From: Mucilaginibacter agri
GTDB lineage: Bacteria; Bacteroidota; Bacteroidia; Sphingobacteriales; Sphingobacteriaceae
Length of the DNA: 64,000 bases
Direction of reading: 5' to 3'
Assembly (NCBI RefSeq): GCF_009928685.1
Contig: NZ_WWEO01000042.1
Coordinates: 248,001-312,000 of the forward strand
Both the position numbers and the translations under genes were made by a program. Shown here in pieces: positions 45,488-54,567 of the stretch (positions are counted from its first letter, which is position 1; every line of letters begins with the position of its first letter). Under the pieces are notes generated by a model. It was not told the DNA's origin. It saw only the letters and a list, made by a program, of their open reading frames with translations, and did not search any database.

Positions 45488-47092
45488 CTATCTCGCTATA
45501 ACAGTGCATTGCAAAACGGTTGTAGCATCGCCGAAGTTGGGGCCTTTCCAGTCGGTTTCGTCACCGTTTAGGATGCGGATGGGTTTAAATACCCCATTTT
45601 GATACCTGCCTTCTTCAACCTTTAGATATTGCCATGCCTTGCCTGCATTGGATCCGGCGGGTGCGAAGCTAATGTGGCTGTGCGTGCCCAGGATTACAAA
45701 CTTGTTATCACCCAGTTTAACAATCATGGCTTTACCTTTGGCTTCGGTATTGGGCGTTGTGCCGCCACGGCCCGAACCGAATGTTACGGTAGCATCCCAA
45801 TTACCCAGGTGGATAGTCTGTTCGGCGTGGTCTTCGCGCTCAACAACGGCTTGGATTTTCCCTTCAGAGCCCCATTGTGCGAGTTGTGGTATCATTGGCG
45901 CCATCGTAGCGTAGGTTTGTGCATAAGGGAAATAGCGCTCTTTGCTTTCGGGCGAAGTCAGGTCGTCATCAATACGGTCTATGCCGAATGGTGAAAACCC
46001 GATGCCACCGCGGGCAATAACTTCGTACATGTATTTGGCATTATCTTTATTAAAACCTGCTTCGGGTACAAACAGGGCATTATCCGGTCTGTCGTAAAGG
46101 TCTATTACTTTGAGTATGCGTTCGCTGCCCGAAAGGTAAATGTCAGGAGCGAGCAGATCGATGGCGGGTGCTGCGGCTTTCCAAATTGGGATCACATTGT
46201 CGGTCGGCCCGCCGCTTTCGTAGCTGTTGGCCATAGGGTTAGTGAGGGGGTCGCGCAGGGCTGCGTTAACATATAAAGGTAATGGGTATACAGCCTTACC
46301 AGCCGCAGCAACTTTACCAATGTAGCGGGCTATTGACCAGGCCTGAAAGTACTCATCGGCACGATCGCCAAAAACATCCTTCCATGCTCCATCTGTAACA
46401 ACCTTTACATTAAGGGCTTTAAGGATGTCGGCCTTTAACAGTTCGGCAGGTACTTGCCCTTCAAATAGCTTTTGCCCTACGACCGAATAATCACGGATTG
46501 TATCCCAGCTTCCCGGCTCATTTTCTACCTGCACCATAATTACGGTATGCAGTGGATCGGCCTTTTTGAGATGAGCCATTACCTGTGTAAAAGCGTTAAC
46601 ATCTGCATCTAAAGTAGCCTGCACATGCGGCGAAGGCGAATCGATATGTTTGCCGTTTTTACCCTCAATGTTCGGATATTTTGCTGCATTTTGTTTCATC
46701 CAGGCAGGTATGTAATGGTTGCTGCCGTTTTTCCAGGTGGCAAACCAGAGCAGTACCAGTCTTACTTTGTTTACACGGGCTTGGGCTAGCAACGTATCTA
46801 CTATCGAAAAATCAAATTTGCCCTGCTGAGCTTCAATTTGTTCCCAATAAATCGGTACTTCAAGGGTATTTAAATGCATTTGCTTTGCCGCCGCCCATAC
46901 GCCTGGCAACATGGCAGGCCATGCGCTCGAGTTATGCGCTTGCCCGCCGAGGATTAAGAACGGTTTGCCGTCGACAAGGAAAGCATGGCGGTCATTGTTG
47001 TTGATAATGCGGGGAAGTTGCGAGGTGGTTTGTGCGCGTGCACTTAGTTGTGTAAAAGTTAACGCTAAAAATAAAACAGCTATCTTCTTCAT
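45488..47092 (-). CDS. Secreted GH35-like beta-galactosidase family protein (DUF5597)
   Basis: ATG 47092 (MKKIAVLFLALTFTQLSARA) gives a signal peptide and a 534-residue product; the frame extends to 47239 but the added residues look non-coding. Clan GH-A features: FLVDGKPFLILGGQAHNSSA, HLNTLEVPIYWEQIE, IMVQVENEPGSW (acid/base Glu) and LFVPEAGFNKDNA (nucleophile Glu). The C-terminal DUF5597-type beta domain holds GKAMIVKLGDNKFVILGTHS. It probably acts on galactosides or related plant glycans in the periplasm. It is not part of a SusCD locus here. Confidence 0.85.
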   Translation of the reverse strand: MKKIAVLFLALTFTQLSARAQTTSQLPRIINNNDRHAFLVDGKPFLILGGQAHNSSAWPAMLPGVWAAAKQMHLNTLEVPIYWEQIEAQQGKFDFSIVDTLLAQARVNKVRLVLLWFATWKNGSNHYIPAWMKQNAAKYPNIEGKNGKHIDSPSPHVQATLDADVNAFTQVMAHLKKADPLHTVIMVQVENEPGSWDTIRDYSVVGQKLFEGQVPAELLKADILKALNVKVVTDGAWKDVFGDRADEYFQAWSIARYIGKVAAAGKAVYPLPLYVNAALRDPLTNPMANSYESGGPTDNVIPIWKAAAPAIDLLAPDIYLSGSERILKVIDLYDRPDNALFVPEAGFNKDNAKYMYEVIARGGIGFSPFGIDRIDDDLTSPESKERYFPYAQTYATMAPMIPQLAQWGSEGKIQAVVEREDHAEQTIHLGNWDATVTFGSGRGGTTPNTEAKGKAMIVKLGDNKFVILGTHSHISFAPAGSNAGKAWQYLKVEEGRYQNGVFKPIRILNGDETDWKGPNFGDATTVLQCTVIAR

Positions 47093-47402
47093 TTTGGGTT
47101 TATTAGGCAAGGCTAATTTAAAATAAAGATTGATGTTTATTGTATATAAAGTGTTTTTTGTACAGTTATTAGTGATTTTGGGGATAGCATTAGGTTGGCA
47201 AAGTATCGAATTGTTAAGATTGGAATTTTCGAGAAGCAATGCCTGTGCTTTTCTGTTTCAAGCAGCACGTGTCAGCTTATACGACACGAATCTTAGTCAC
47301 GGGGCTTGTATCCGCTTCATTAGGTTTAGGTGAGGGGGAGTTATTTTAAAATTTTAGTTCTATTTTTATAAATCACTGTGTTCCCAATTAATTACTTTAT
47401 TA
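47093..47402. other. 310-bp AT-rich intergenic region
   Basis: It separates the divergent GH35-like and OLD-like genes and should contain both promoters. Small open frames here lack coding character. No defined operator, repeat or RNA element was recognised. Confidence 0.5.
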
Positions 47403-49463
47403 ATGAGATATCTCCTTTTTGCTGACAATAATAAAGAATTCTTCAAAGGCGGATTAGACGCTATATTTTTAGAAGATATTAAAGATATTAATATAATAAT
47501 TGGATCAAATAACACGAGAAAAAGTCGTTTTTTAAGAAATATCATAAATCAGGATTTTAAAGTAATTATCGACGGACCAGAAAATTTAAATTTGGCCTAT
47601 CATGACAGCCAAACTTTATTTGATGATATAGCTGAGCCTATCTTATCTTCAAAATTAATTCAGCTTCAATTTCATTCTGTTTCAAACCCGCTGAAAAGAT
47701 TTGAATATATAAAGCAATATTTTGGTCAAAATAGCCAAGTAGATTTTTTCGAATTAAGGAGCAGCTTAACACAAATTAATAAAGCCCTAATAGCTACAGC
47801 TACAGAAGAACAGTTTGCTAAATTGTTAGATATGATCGCTCAAATGTATTATACAGTTGACTTATTATATACGATTTATCATTCAACTGTTTCTAATAAT
47901 TGTGTGAGCATTTCTGAAAATACATTTACGCCGACTGATATATTCGGCATATCGTATATACTTGGAGTAGAATTTTCATATTACAGGATTCCCGACTGTG
48001 AAAGCAAATGCAATAAACTAAAACAGATAAAAGACTATCTATATACATTATTAGATATAAAATTTGAGTCTTGTTTTAAATCCATAATATATATCCCTGT
48101 GCTAAGAACTTCGAGAGTTCTTCTAGGCACAAAAAGTGATATCTTTTTAGATACTATCGTATCTCAACATTTTCCTAATCCTAGCAGCAAATTAAGTATA
48201 GAAACAGGACTGACATTGTATGAAAAAATAGTGTTCGCGAGAAGCGGACCCGGATCAGCACGAAAGGCATTTGTTGCATTTGAGAAATTTATTGGGAGGA
48301 CTTTTTTCCAATCAGAAGAAATAGAAATAGTTTCCAAACAGTCTAAAGGGGAAAATGACCAGAATATTATTGTCAGTCTACCTAACGAGTTGGAAGATAT
48401 ATCTATTCAAAATCTTGGAGATGGAATTCAAAGCATTATAAACTTATTTTTCCCAATATTTACTGCTGAAGATGGAGCTTGGCTCTTTATTGATGAACCC
48501 GAGAATCACTTGCATCCAGGCTTTCAAAATATTTTCATGGCAGCGATTTCGGAAAATGAATATATACGTCAGAAGAAATTAAGGTTCTTTATAAATACTC
48601 ATTCAAATCATATCCTTTCCAAAGCTCTTTTAGGACCAGCGGATTGCGAAATTTTTGTTTTCAGCAGGAGGGATGAAAGATCGTCAAACATTGCATCCTT
48701 TACAGGAAATGAATATAACACATTAGAAGCGTTGGGCGTATTTAATACATCCGTGTTGATAAGTAATTGTACAGTGTGGGTCGAAGGTATAACCGATAGG
48801 TTTTATTTACAATGCTTTCTATATGCCTATTGTGATAGTCAAAATGTTAATGCATTTAGACCGGAAGAAGGTTTGCACTTTTCATTTATAGAATATGGAG
48901 GCAAAAACTTAATTCATTACAATTTTGAAAATCAATTAAAATATAAAAGATCGGATAATGATTTAGAAGCTCCTATTATATCAAACGATAAGATAGAAGC
49001 ATATTTTATTAATTCAAATGTATTCTTATTAGCTGACTCTGATTTTAACGGAGAAAAACACGAGAGGTATAGTAAAATAGATAAAAATAATTTTAAGTAT
49101 GTTCAAACTGAGGTGCCAGAAATTGAAAACATGACACCTGATAGGATATTAAGAGATTATTTAATTGATGAGGTGAAATGTAATGTTGAGGACGTGGACA
49201 AGTGCTTCCCAATTAGAAACCATAAACAAAAGCTTGGCAGATATTTTAAAAATAAATTCAAGTTAGGTAATGGGTTTAGAAAATTCGAAGCACCATCGGG
49301 TGGGGGAACATTGAATTATAGTTATAAAAAAGGACTAGCAAATTTTGTGCATGCTAGAATAATGGAAAGAGAATATAAATGGGAAGATTTATTAGTCTCC
49401 CCCCCATTAAAAAATGCAATTGAAGAATTGTATGATTTTATCAAATCGAAAAACTCTCGTTGA
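47403..49463 (+). CDS. OLD-like ATPase/TOPRIM protein (AAA_15/21 type), possible defence nuclease
   Basis: A 686-residue protein with an N-terminal ABC/SMC-type ATPase and a C-terminal TOPRIM. Walker A is IIIGSNNTRKSRFL (G34-x4-R39-K40-S41), with Arg replacing the usual second Gly. NLGDGIQSIINLFFP is the signature-like motif. Walker B is WLFIDEPENHLHPG (D364, E365), and the switch-like His motif is FINTHSNHIL. TOPRIM residues are WVEGITDRFYL (E461) and LLADSDF (D545, D547). OLD-family proteins are nucleases, several of them anti-phage. Strikingly AT-rich codon use compared with flanking genes suggests transfer. There is no adjacent helicase such as GajB, so any system would be single-gene. 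Confidence 0.82.
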   Translation: MRYLLFADNNKEFFKGGLDAIFLEDIKDINIIIGSNNTRKSRFLRNIINQDFKVIIDGPENLNLAYHDSQTLFDDIAEPILSSKLIQLQFHSVSNPLKRFEYIKQYFGQNSQVDFFELRSSLTQINKALIATATEEQFAKLLDMIAQMYYTVDLLYTIYHSTVSNNCVSISENTFTPTDIFGISYILGVEFSYYRIPDCESKCNKLKQIKDYLYTLLDIKFESCFKSIIYIPVLRTSRVLLGTKSDIFLDTIVSQHFPNPSSKLSIETGLTLYEKIVFARSGPGSARKAFVAFEKFIGRTFFQSEEIEIVSKQSKGENDQNIIVSLPNELEDISIQNLGDGIQSIINLFFPIFTAEDGAWLFIDEPENHLHPGFQNIFMAAISENEYIRQKKLRFFINTHSNHILSKALLGPADCEIFVFSRRDERSSNIASFTGNEYNTLEALGVFNTSVLISNCTVWVEGITDRFYLQCFLYAYCDSQNVNAFRPEEGLHFSFIEYGGKNLIHYNFENQLKYKRSDNDLEAPIISNDKIEAYFINSNVFLLADSDFNGEKHERYSKIDKNNFKYVQTEVPEIENMTPDRILRDYLIDEVKCNVEDVDKCFPIRNHKQKLGRYFKNKFKLGNGFRKFEAPSGGGTLNYSYKKGLANFVHARIMEREYKWEDLLVSPPLKNAIEELYDFIKSKNSR

Positions 49464-49626
49464 TTCTCTCTAACCGGGAAACTGAGTGGAGAGTTACTGC
49501 TCAAATGTTCACGACACGGGTTGCCGAAACAAGTTCTGCCTGATAGTTGAGAGCAGGGAGTAATAGCACTAACGTGCTACTACAACTTGCCACTGCCATT
49601 ACTTAACCCTAACTTCGTCACCAATT

Positions 49627-50682
49627 ATGATATTTTCTCAAGAAGCCACACTTAACAAACTGGCCATCCATCATATTGGTAATAAAGCTCAGGACGAGCG
49701 TTTTGTACTATCCGAACAACCCGTTGAACTGCACGACGAGTTGCTGAGCCGTTTGCTGATGCAGTATTTTCTGAGCCCGTACGAGAAAGTGCCGGATGTT
49801 TACCGCTTTTTTCATGGTAATGATGATTTGAACCTGAACGAGGTTTACCATTTTGCAACCGCCATATTTGACGATCCGGAAACGTTTCAAGAGAATAGCC
49901 GCCAATTGGCTAAGCACTTGTATGAAGTAAGCAATCACCCGAAAATTAAAGCAGGGGAGTTGTATGTGGCTTATTTTAGCCAGGTGCAAATAGAAGGGGC
50001 GCAGCATGATGCCATTGGGATCTTTAAGTCGGAAACTAAGGAAACTTATTTGAAAGTATACCCGCAAGACGAAGGTTTCGGCGTAAGTTACGAGGAGCAG
50101 GCCATCAACATTAATAAGCTGGATAAAGGTTGCTTGATCTTTAATATAGATAAAGAGGAGGGTTACAAGGTTGCCGTGATCGACAAAACTAACGGCGCCG
50201 AGCAGGCCGTGTACTGGAAAGATGAGTTTCTGAAACTCCGCGTGCGTAACGATAATTACAACCAAACCGCCAATGTAATGGGCGTTTATAAAACTTTCGT
50301 CACCGAAAAACTCGACGATGAGTTTGAAATGAGCAAAGCCGACAAAATTGACCTGCTAAACCGCTCTATGAAATATTTTAAAGAGAAGGATAGCTTCGAT
50401 ATGAAGGAGTTTGGCGAAGAGGTGATCGGTAATGACGAAGGCGTGGCGTCTTTCCTGAATTTTAAAAAGGAATACGAAAACGAATTTGAAACCCCGATAC
50501 CCGATAGTTTCGAGATTAACGATGCGGCTGTGAAAAAACAGGCCCGTGTTTATAAAAGTGTATTAAAGCTGGACAAAAACTTCCACATCTATATCCACGG
50601 TAATAAAGATCTGATAGAAAAAGGCTTCGACGATGGTAAAGCCATGAATTACTACAAAGTTTTCTTTAAAGAAGAAGCCTAG
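49627..50682 (+). CDS. Nucleoid-associated protein (YejK/NdpA family)
   Basis: A 351-residue cytoplasmic protein matching the 37-kD nucleoid-associated family: ATLNKLAIHHIGNKAQDERF at the start, FEMSKADKIDLLNRSMKYFK in the middle and NFHIYIHGNKDLIEKGFDDG near the end. It binds DNA or nucleoid by family analogy. It stands alone between the OLD-like gene and a repeat-rich intergenic region; codon use is back to the genome norm. Confidence 0.88.
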   Translation: MIFSQEATLNKLAIHHIGNKAQDERFVLSEQPVELHDELLSRLLMQYFLSPYEKVPDVYRFFHGNDDLNLNEVYHFATAIFDDPETFQENSRQLAKHLYEVSNHPKIKAGELYVAYFSQVQIEGAQHDAIGIFKSETKETYLKVYPQDEGFGVSYEEQAININKLDKGCLIFNIDKEEGYKVAVIDKTNGAEQAVYWKDEFLKLRVRNDNYNQTANVMGVYKTFVTEKLDDEFEMSKADKIDLLNRSMKYFKEKDSFDMKEFGEEVIGNDEGVASFLNFKKEYENEFETPIPDSFEINDAAVKKQARVYKSVLKLDKNFHIYIHGNKDLIEKGFDDGKAMNYYKVFFKEEA

Positions 50683-50687
50683 GGAAG

Positions 50688-50847
50688 AGAGTCAAGAATC
50701 GAGAGTCAAGAATCAAGACAGGGTAGCGCAGTCGGGTGTCATGCTGGCTTAGTTGATAGAATCAAGAATCGAGGGACAAGAATCAAGATAGCGCAAATCA
50801 TTGGTAATGGGAGTGTATCCCGATTACTGATTCTCGATTCTTGACTC
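50688..50847. repeat. GAGTCAAGAATCGAGAGTC-type direct and inverted repeats
   Basis: Two related direct copies (50688-50730 and 50756-50799) share TCAAGAATCGAG...CAAGAATCAAGA-N-AGCGCA. An inverted copy (TGATTCTCGATTCTTGACTC, 50828-50847) follows. Similar fragments occur at 21028-21053 and 38188-38210. It looks like a dispersed intergenic repeat family rather than a gene. Confidence 0.65.
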
Positions 50848-50850
50848 AAA

Positions 50851-50886
50851 AAAAACGGCCCGAGGTATTTACCGCGGGCCGTTTGA
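50851..50886. terminator. Bidirectional terminator between nucleoid protein and glnA
   Basis: AAACGGCCCG (50853-50862) pairs with CGGGCCGTTT (50875-50884), with an inner GGTA/TACC pairing. Confidence 0.8.
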
Positions 50887-50908
50887 GTATTTGATGGCTG
50901 TATTAAAA

Positions 50909-51919
50909 TTATACGCCTGCTGATTTAACAGTTTTGATGATACGGGCAGCAACTTTGTATGGATCTGCAGCCGAGTTAGGGCGACGATCTTCTAAGTAAC
51001 CTTTCCAGCCTTTTTGTACGGTGTAAAGCGGGATGCGGATAGAAGCACCACGGTCAGATACACCATAGCTATAATCGTGGATAGAAGCAGTTTCGTGTTT
51101 ACCGGTTAAACGCTGATCGTTATCAGCACCATAAACTTCGATGTGTTCTTTAACTACCGGGCGGAAAGCCTCAAGGATTTTTTTGTAAACATCTTCGCTG
51201 CCAGCTGTACGTAAGGTAGTGTTAGAGAAGTTAGCGTGCATGCCAGAACCGTTCCAGTCTAAAGTACCTAACGGTTTGCAATGCCAGTTGATAGCTACAT
51301 TATATTCTTCGCCAATACGCTCTAATAAATAACGTGCAACCCAAATTTGGTCACCAGCTTCTTTTGCACCTTTAGCAAAGATCTGGAATTCCCATTGTCC
51401 GGCAGCAACCTCAGCGTTGATACCTTCAACGTTTAAGCCAGCTTCTAAACATACGTCTAGGTGCTCTTCAACAATTTTACGTCCGAAAGCATTGTTTGCG
51501 CCAACTGAACAGTAGTAAGGGCCTTGCGGGCCTGGGTATCCACCGTCAGGGAAGCCAAGTGGTTTGTTGGTTTCAGGGTTCCATAAGAAATATTCTTGCT
51601 CAAAACCGAACCAGAAATCGTTATCGTCATCCTCGATGTGCGCACGACCGTTTGACTCATGCGGGTTACCGTGCGAATCTAATACCTCACACATTACCAG
51701 GTAACCTTCTTTACGTTGAGGGTCTGGACAAATAAATACTGGTTTCAGGATACAGTCCGATGAACCGCCTGGTGCTTGTTCGGTTGAAGAACCATCAAAG
51801 CTCCAGTTTGGACAATCTTCCAATTTTCCACTGAAATCTGCTTCGATTTTAGTTTTACTTCTTAAACTCTGTGTTGGTTTGTAACCATCAAGCCAAATGT
51901 ACTCAAGTTTAGCTGCCAT
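50909..51919 (-). CDS. glnA: Glutamine synthetase, GSII type
   Basis: A 336-residue glutamine synthetase of the short eukaryotic-like GSII class, not the roughly 470-residue GSI. Motifs: YIWLDGYKPTQSLRSKT, DCPNWSFDGSSTEQAPG (beta-grasp), WFGFEQEYFLW (metal Glu), NAEVAAGQWEFQI, NGSGMHANFSN and LTGKHETASIHDYSYGVSDR. It makes glutamine from glutamate, ammonium and ATP. It is divergent from the Amt channel across a 788-bp AT-rich region, so both are probably nitrogen-regulated. GSII lacks the adenylylation tyrosine loop of GSI. Confidence 0.93.
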   Translation of the reverse strand: MAAKLEYIWLDGYKPTQSLRSKTKIEADFSGKLEDCPNWSFDGSSTEQAPGGSSDCILKPVFICPDPQRKEGYLVMCEVLDSHGNPHESNGRAHIEDDDNDFWFGFEQEYFLWNPETNKPLGFPDGGYPGPQGPYYCSVGANNAFGRKIVEEHLDVCLEAGLNVEGINAEVAAGQWEFQIFAKGAKEAGDQIWVARYLLERIGEEYNVAINWHCKPLGTLDWNGSGMHANFSNTTLRTAGSEDVYKKILEAFRPVVKEHIEVYGADNDQRLTGKHETASIHDYSYGVSDRGASIRIPLYTVQKGWKGYLEDRRPNSAADPYKVAARIIKTVKSAGV

Positions 51920-52707
51920 GCTTTTTTAAAATTATAAAATTAGGGTTAAGCGATTAATATATTTTAATTAAAACGTGTGAATTTATGCAGTTTATGTTAA
52001 ATTTTATAAAAATAACGACCAAAAATATAGTTTATTATCTATTTTTTTTAAAAGTAAATAAAATTGGGGTATTAATTGAATAATTCGCAATTGTCGATGT
52101 TTTTAGAAGTTTAAAAATGTGAAAATATCAAAATGGGTTATTTTATTAGCGAATAATCAGTGATTTGATGCTTATTATGTATATATATAAGTATTGTTAC
52201 AGGCAAATGCACACAATTAAGTGCATATATCTAAATAAGTTAACCGTAATTATTGAAATATGTCGCTTAGGTAAATAAAGTTAAGTTATATATATAGTAA
52301 CAAGAAATAATTGCCTGATTTTTGAAATTCTCTCCATCAAAAGACGGTTTTCTCCATCTTTTTAGTAGTGTTTTGTACAAAACATTATTCCTTTTTAGCA
52401 GAATGTTCGAATTTTTATATGGGTGAACCAGTATTTTTCGAATTAAAATTGTTTTAAAACAAATATTTTATTGAAAAATTAATAATTACGTAACATAAAC
52501 AGGTTTTATTTTTGATGATTTAATAAAAATATCATTTGTGGGTAAAAAATATATGATTTTGATGTTTTTTATTTCTAATTTCATAAAAACAATCAAAGTT
52601 GCGACGGTTTGATTGGATTATTCATAATGAAATTAGCAAGAACTCAAATTTTCACTAAATAATAACTGGTTTTTAAACACTCTTAAACAATTTAAACAAA
52701 TTAATGT
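51920..52707. promoter_or_regulatory. 788-bp AT-rich divergent control region of glnA and amt
   Basis: No gene is evident. It contains a perfect 14-bp palindrome GTTTTGTACAAAAC (52370-52383), a TCTCCATC direct repeat (52331-52338, 52351-52358), and TATTTTTG boxes resembling the Bacteroidota -7 element on the minus strand (52027-52020) and plus strand (52507-52514). The -33 partners are weak. The length is unusual for this compact genome and suggests long leaders or several operators. Confidence 0.5.
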
Positions 52708-54264
52708 ATGGAATCCACATCGCGACAAAGTAAATTCTACAGTTCGTTGCTTGAAATGGGCAAAAACAACTGGCGTATCGGTCTTGCAATCTTTTTTGGC
52801 AAAATTATTGGCACATTTATCGTAATTGCTGCCATGATGATCCTTCCAGGCATGATCGCAACACCTGCTCATGCTGCCGAAACTTACACTGCTCACGAAA
52901 CAGCGCTCATTAACACAGCCAATACCATCTGGACATTGGTTGCAGCATTCCTGGTATTTGGTATGCAGGCAGGTTTTGTGATGCTGGAGGCTGGCTTCGC
53001 CCGCAAAAAAGAAACTGTTAACGTATTAATGGAATGTATTTTTGATACATGCCTTTGCGGTATCCTGTTCTGGGCTATAGGTTATGCCTTTATGTTTAGC
53101 GAGGGTAACGGTTTCATAGGTTATCATTGGTTCTTCTTATCTGGTGCTCCGGCTACTTACCTCGCTACAGGTATTCCGGTACTGGCTCACTGGGTATTTC
53201 AATATGCCTTTGCTGATACTTGCTCTACAATTGTATCTGGCGCTATGATTGGCCGTACCAGTTTCCGTGGCGATATATTATATAGTATCGGTATCACTGG
53301 TTTCATTTATCCAATCATTGGTCACTGGGCCTGGGGACCAGGCGGTTTCTTATCTGCTATGGGCTTCCTTGATTTTGCAGGCTCAACTGTGGTACACACC
53401 ATTGGCGGTGTTGCATCATTAGCAGGTGCTATCGTATTAGGCCCACGTTTAGGTCGTATATTTTTGCGTGATGATAAAGAAAAAGGTGGTTTACCACCAG
53501 CACACAACTTAACCATTGCGGCAGTTGGTGCATTTATATTATGGTTTGGCTGGTATGGCTTTAACCCAGGTAGTACCTTATCTGCAATGGATATGCAAGG
53601 TATTGGCCGCGTTGCTGCAAACACTACTTTGGCAGCTTGTGCGGGCGGTATGGTTGCTATGTACCTGGCTTTATGGTTTGGCCCAACTAAAGGAAAATTT
53701 GATGTTGGTTTCACCGTTAACGGCTTATTAGGTGGTTTGGTTGCTATTACCTGCCCTTGTTACTGGGTTGATCCGCTTGGCGCTATCTTATTAGGTGGTG
53801 TTGCTGGTTTGGTAATTTACGCTGGTACTTATGCCTTAGAATACTTACGTATCGACGATCCAGTTGGTGCAGTTCCGGTACACGGCCTTTGCGGTATCTG
53901 GGGTACACTTTCTTTAGGTCTGTTTGCATCTGGCCAATATGGTTTTACCGGCCCAACCGGTGCCGATAACTCAGCTCCCGTAACAGGTTTATTTTACGGT
54001 GGTGGTTTTAACCTTTTAAAGCTGCAAGCTATTGGTAGCGGTACTACTGTTGCTGCAACATTTGTAGTATGTTTTGCCATGATGTGGTTGATCCGCAAAT
54101 TACCTAACCCATGGAACCTGCGTGTTGAAGAGCATGGCGAACTTGCTAAAGGCGGTTTGGATGTATTTGAACACGGTGCATCTGCTTACAACGAGGATGA
54201 AGATGATATCGATATCCAAGGTTTATTTGAGGGTGGTTCTGTTAAGAATCCCGTTTCAGCATAA
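52708..54264 (+). CDS. amt: Ammonium transporter (Amt family)
   Basis: A 518-residue Amt/Mep/Rh channel with 11 core helices. The twin pore histidines are in STVVHTIGGVASLAG (H230) and AVPVHGLCGIWGT (H392). ADTCSTIVSGAMIGRT and FILWFGWYGFNPGS are family-typical. The N-terminus (about 1-58) has an additional hydrophobic segment ending TPAHAAE that looks like a cleaved signal; many Amt proteins have one. The C-terminal tail is long and acidic (NEDEDDIDIQGLFEGG). No glnK/PII gene is adjacent. It lies upstream of a porin gene. Confidence 0.93.
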   Translation: MESTSRQSKFYSSLLEMGKNNWRIGLAIFFGKIIGTFIVIAAMMILPGMIATPAHAAETYTAHETALINTANTIWTLVAAFLVFGMQAGFVMLEAGFARKKETVNVLMECIFDTCLCGILFWAIGYAFMFSEGNGFIGYHWFFLSGAPATYLATGIPVLAHWVFQYAFADTCSTIVSGAMIGRTSFRGDILYSIGITGFIYPIIGHWAWGPGGFLSAMGFLDFAGSTVVHTIGGVASLAGAIVLGPRLGRIFLRDDKEKGGLPPAHNLTIAAVGAFILWFGWYGFNPGSTLSAMDMQGIGRVAANTTLAACAGGMVAMYLALWFGPTKGKFDVGFTVNGLLGGLVAITCPCYWVDPLGAILLGGVAGLVIYAGTYALEYLRIDDPVGAVPVHGLCGIWGTLSLGLFASGQYGFTGPTGADNSAPVTGLFYGGGFNLLKLQAIGSGTTVAATFVVCFAMMWLIRKLPNPWNLRVEEHGELAKGGLDVFEHGASAYNEDEDDIDIQGLFEGGSVKNPVSA

Positions 54265-54271
54265 ATATTAG

Positions 54272-54308
54272 AAAAAGGCGTATGGTTGTTGGTCCATACG
54301 CCTTTTTA
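54272..54308 (+). terminator. Terminator after amt
   Basis: AAAAAGGCGTATGG (54272-54285) pairs with CCATACGCCTTTTT (54294-54307). The stem is strong and ends in T residues. Confidence 0.9.
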
Positions 54309-54567
54309 ATAAACTACCTAACTAACAACACTAGCTTCGAGGTGTGTATATTTTTTCGAAGCAACAAATAGCCGGTTTGTGCAGCCCCCCATACTATCGA
54401 ACCAGATTTAACCGGCATTTCTACCTAATACTGTTTTAAAATTTCGTAAGCGTTTTTTCATGCCTTAAATGGCGTGCAGCTATTCTTATGCCCAAACTGT
54501 AACTAATGGAAATTTGATAAATACTTGACTTTCAATCTAAAACAAACAATCCTTTAAACAATTCAAT

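Noticed and set aside
47130..47333. 67-codon plus-strand frame upstream of the OLD-like gene
   Set aside because: Hydrophobic start but random-looking remainder, no family resemblance, and it occupies the presumed promoter region of two divergent genes.
50688..50847. CRISPR array
   Set aside because: Only two imperfect direct copies plus an inverted one, irregular spacing, no cas genes; a dispersed repeat explains it better.
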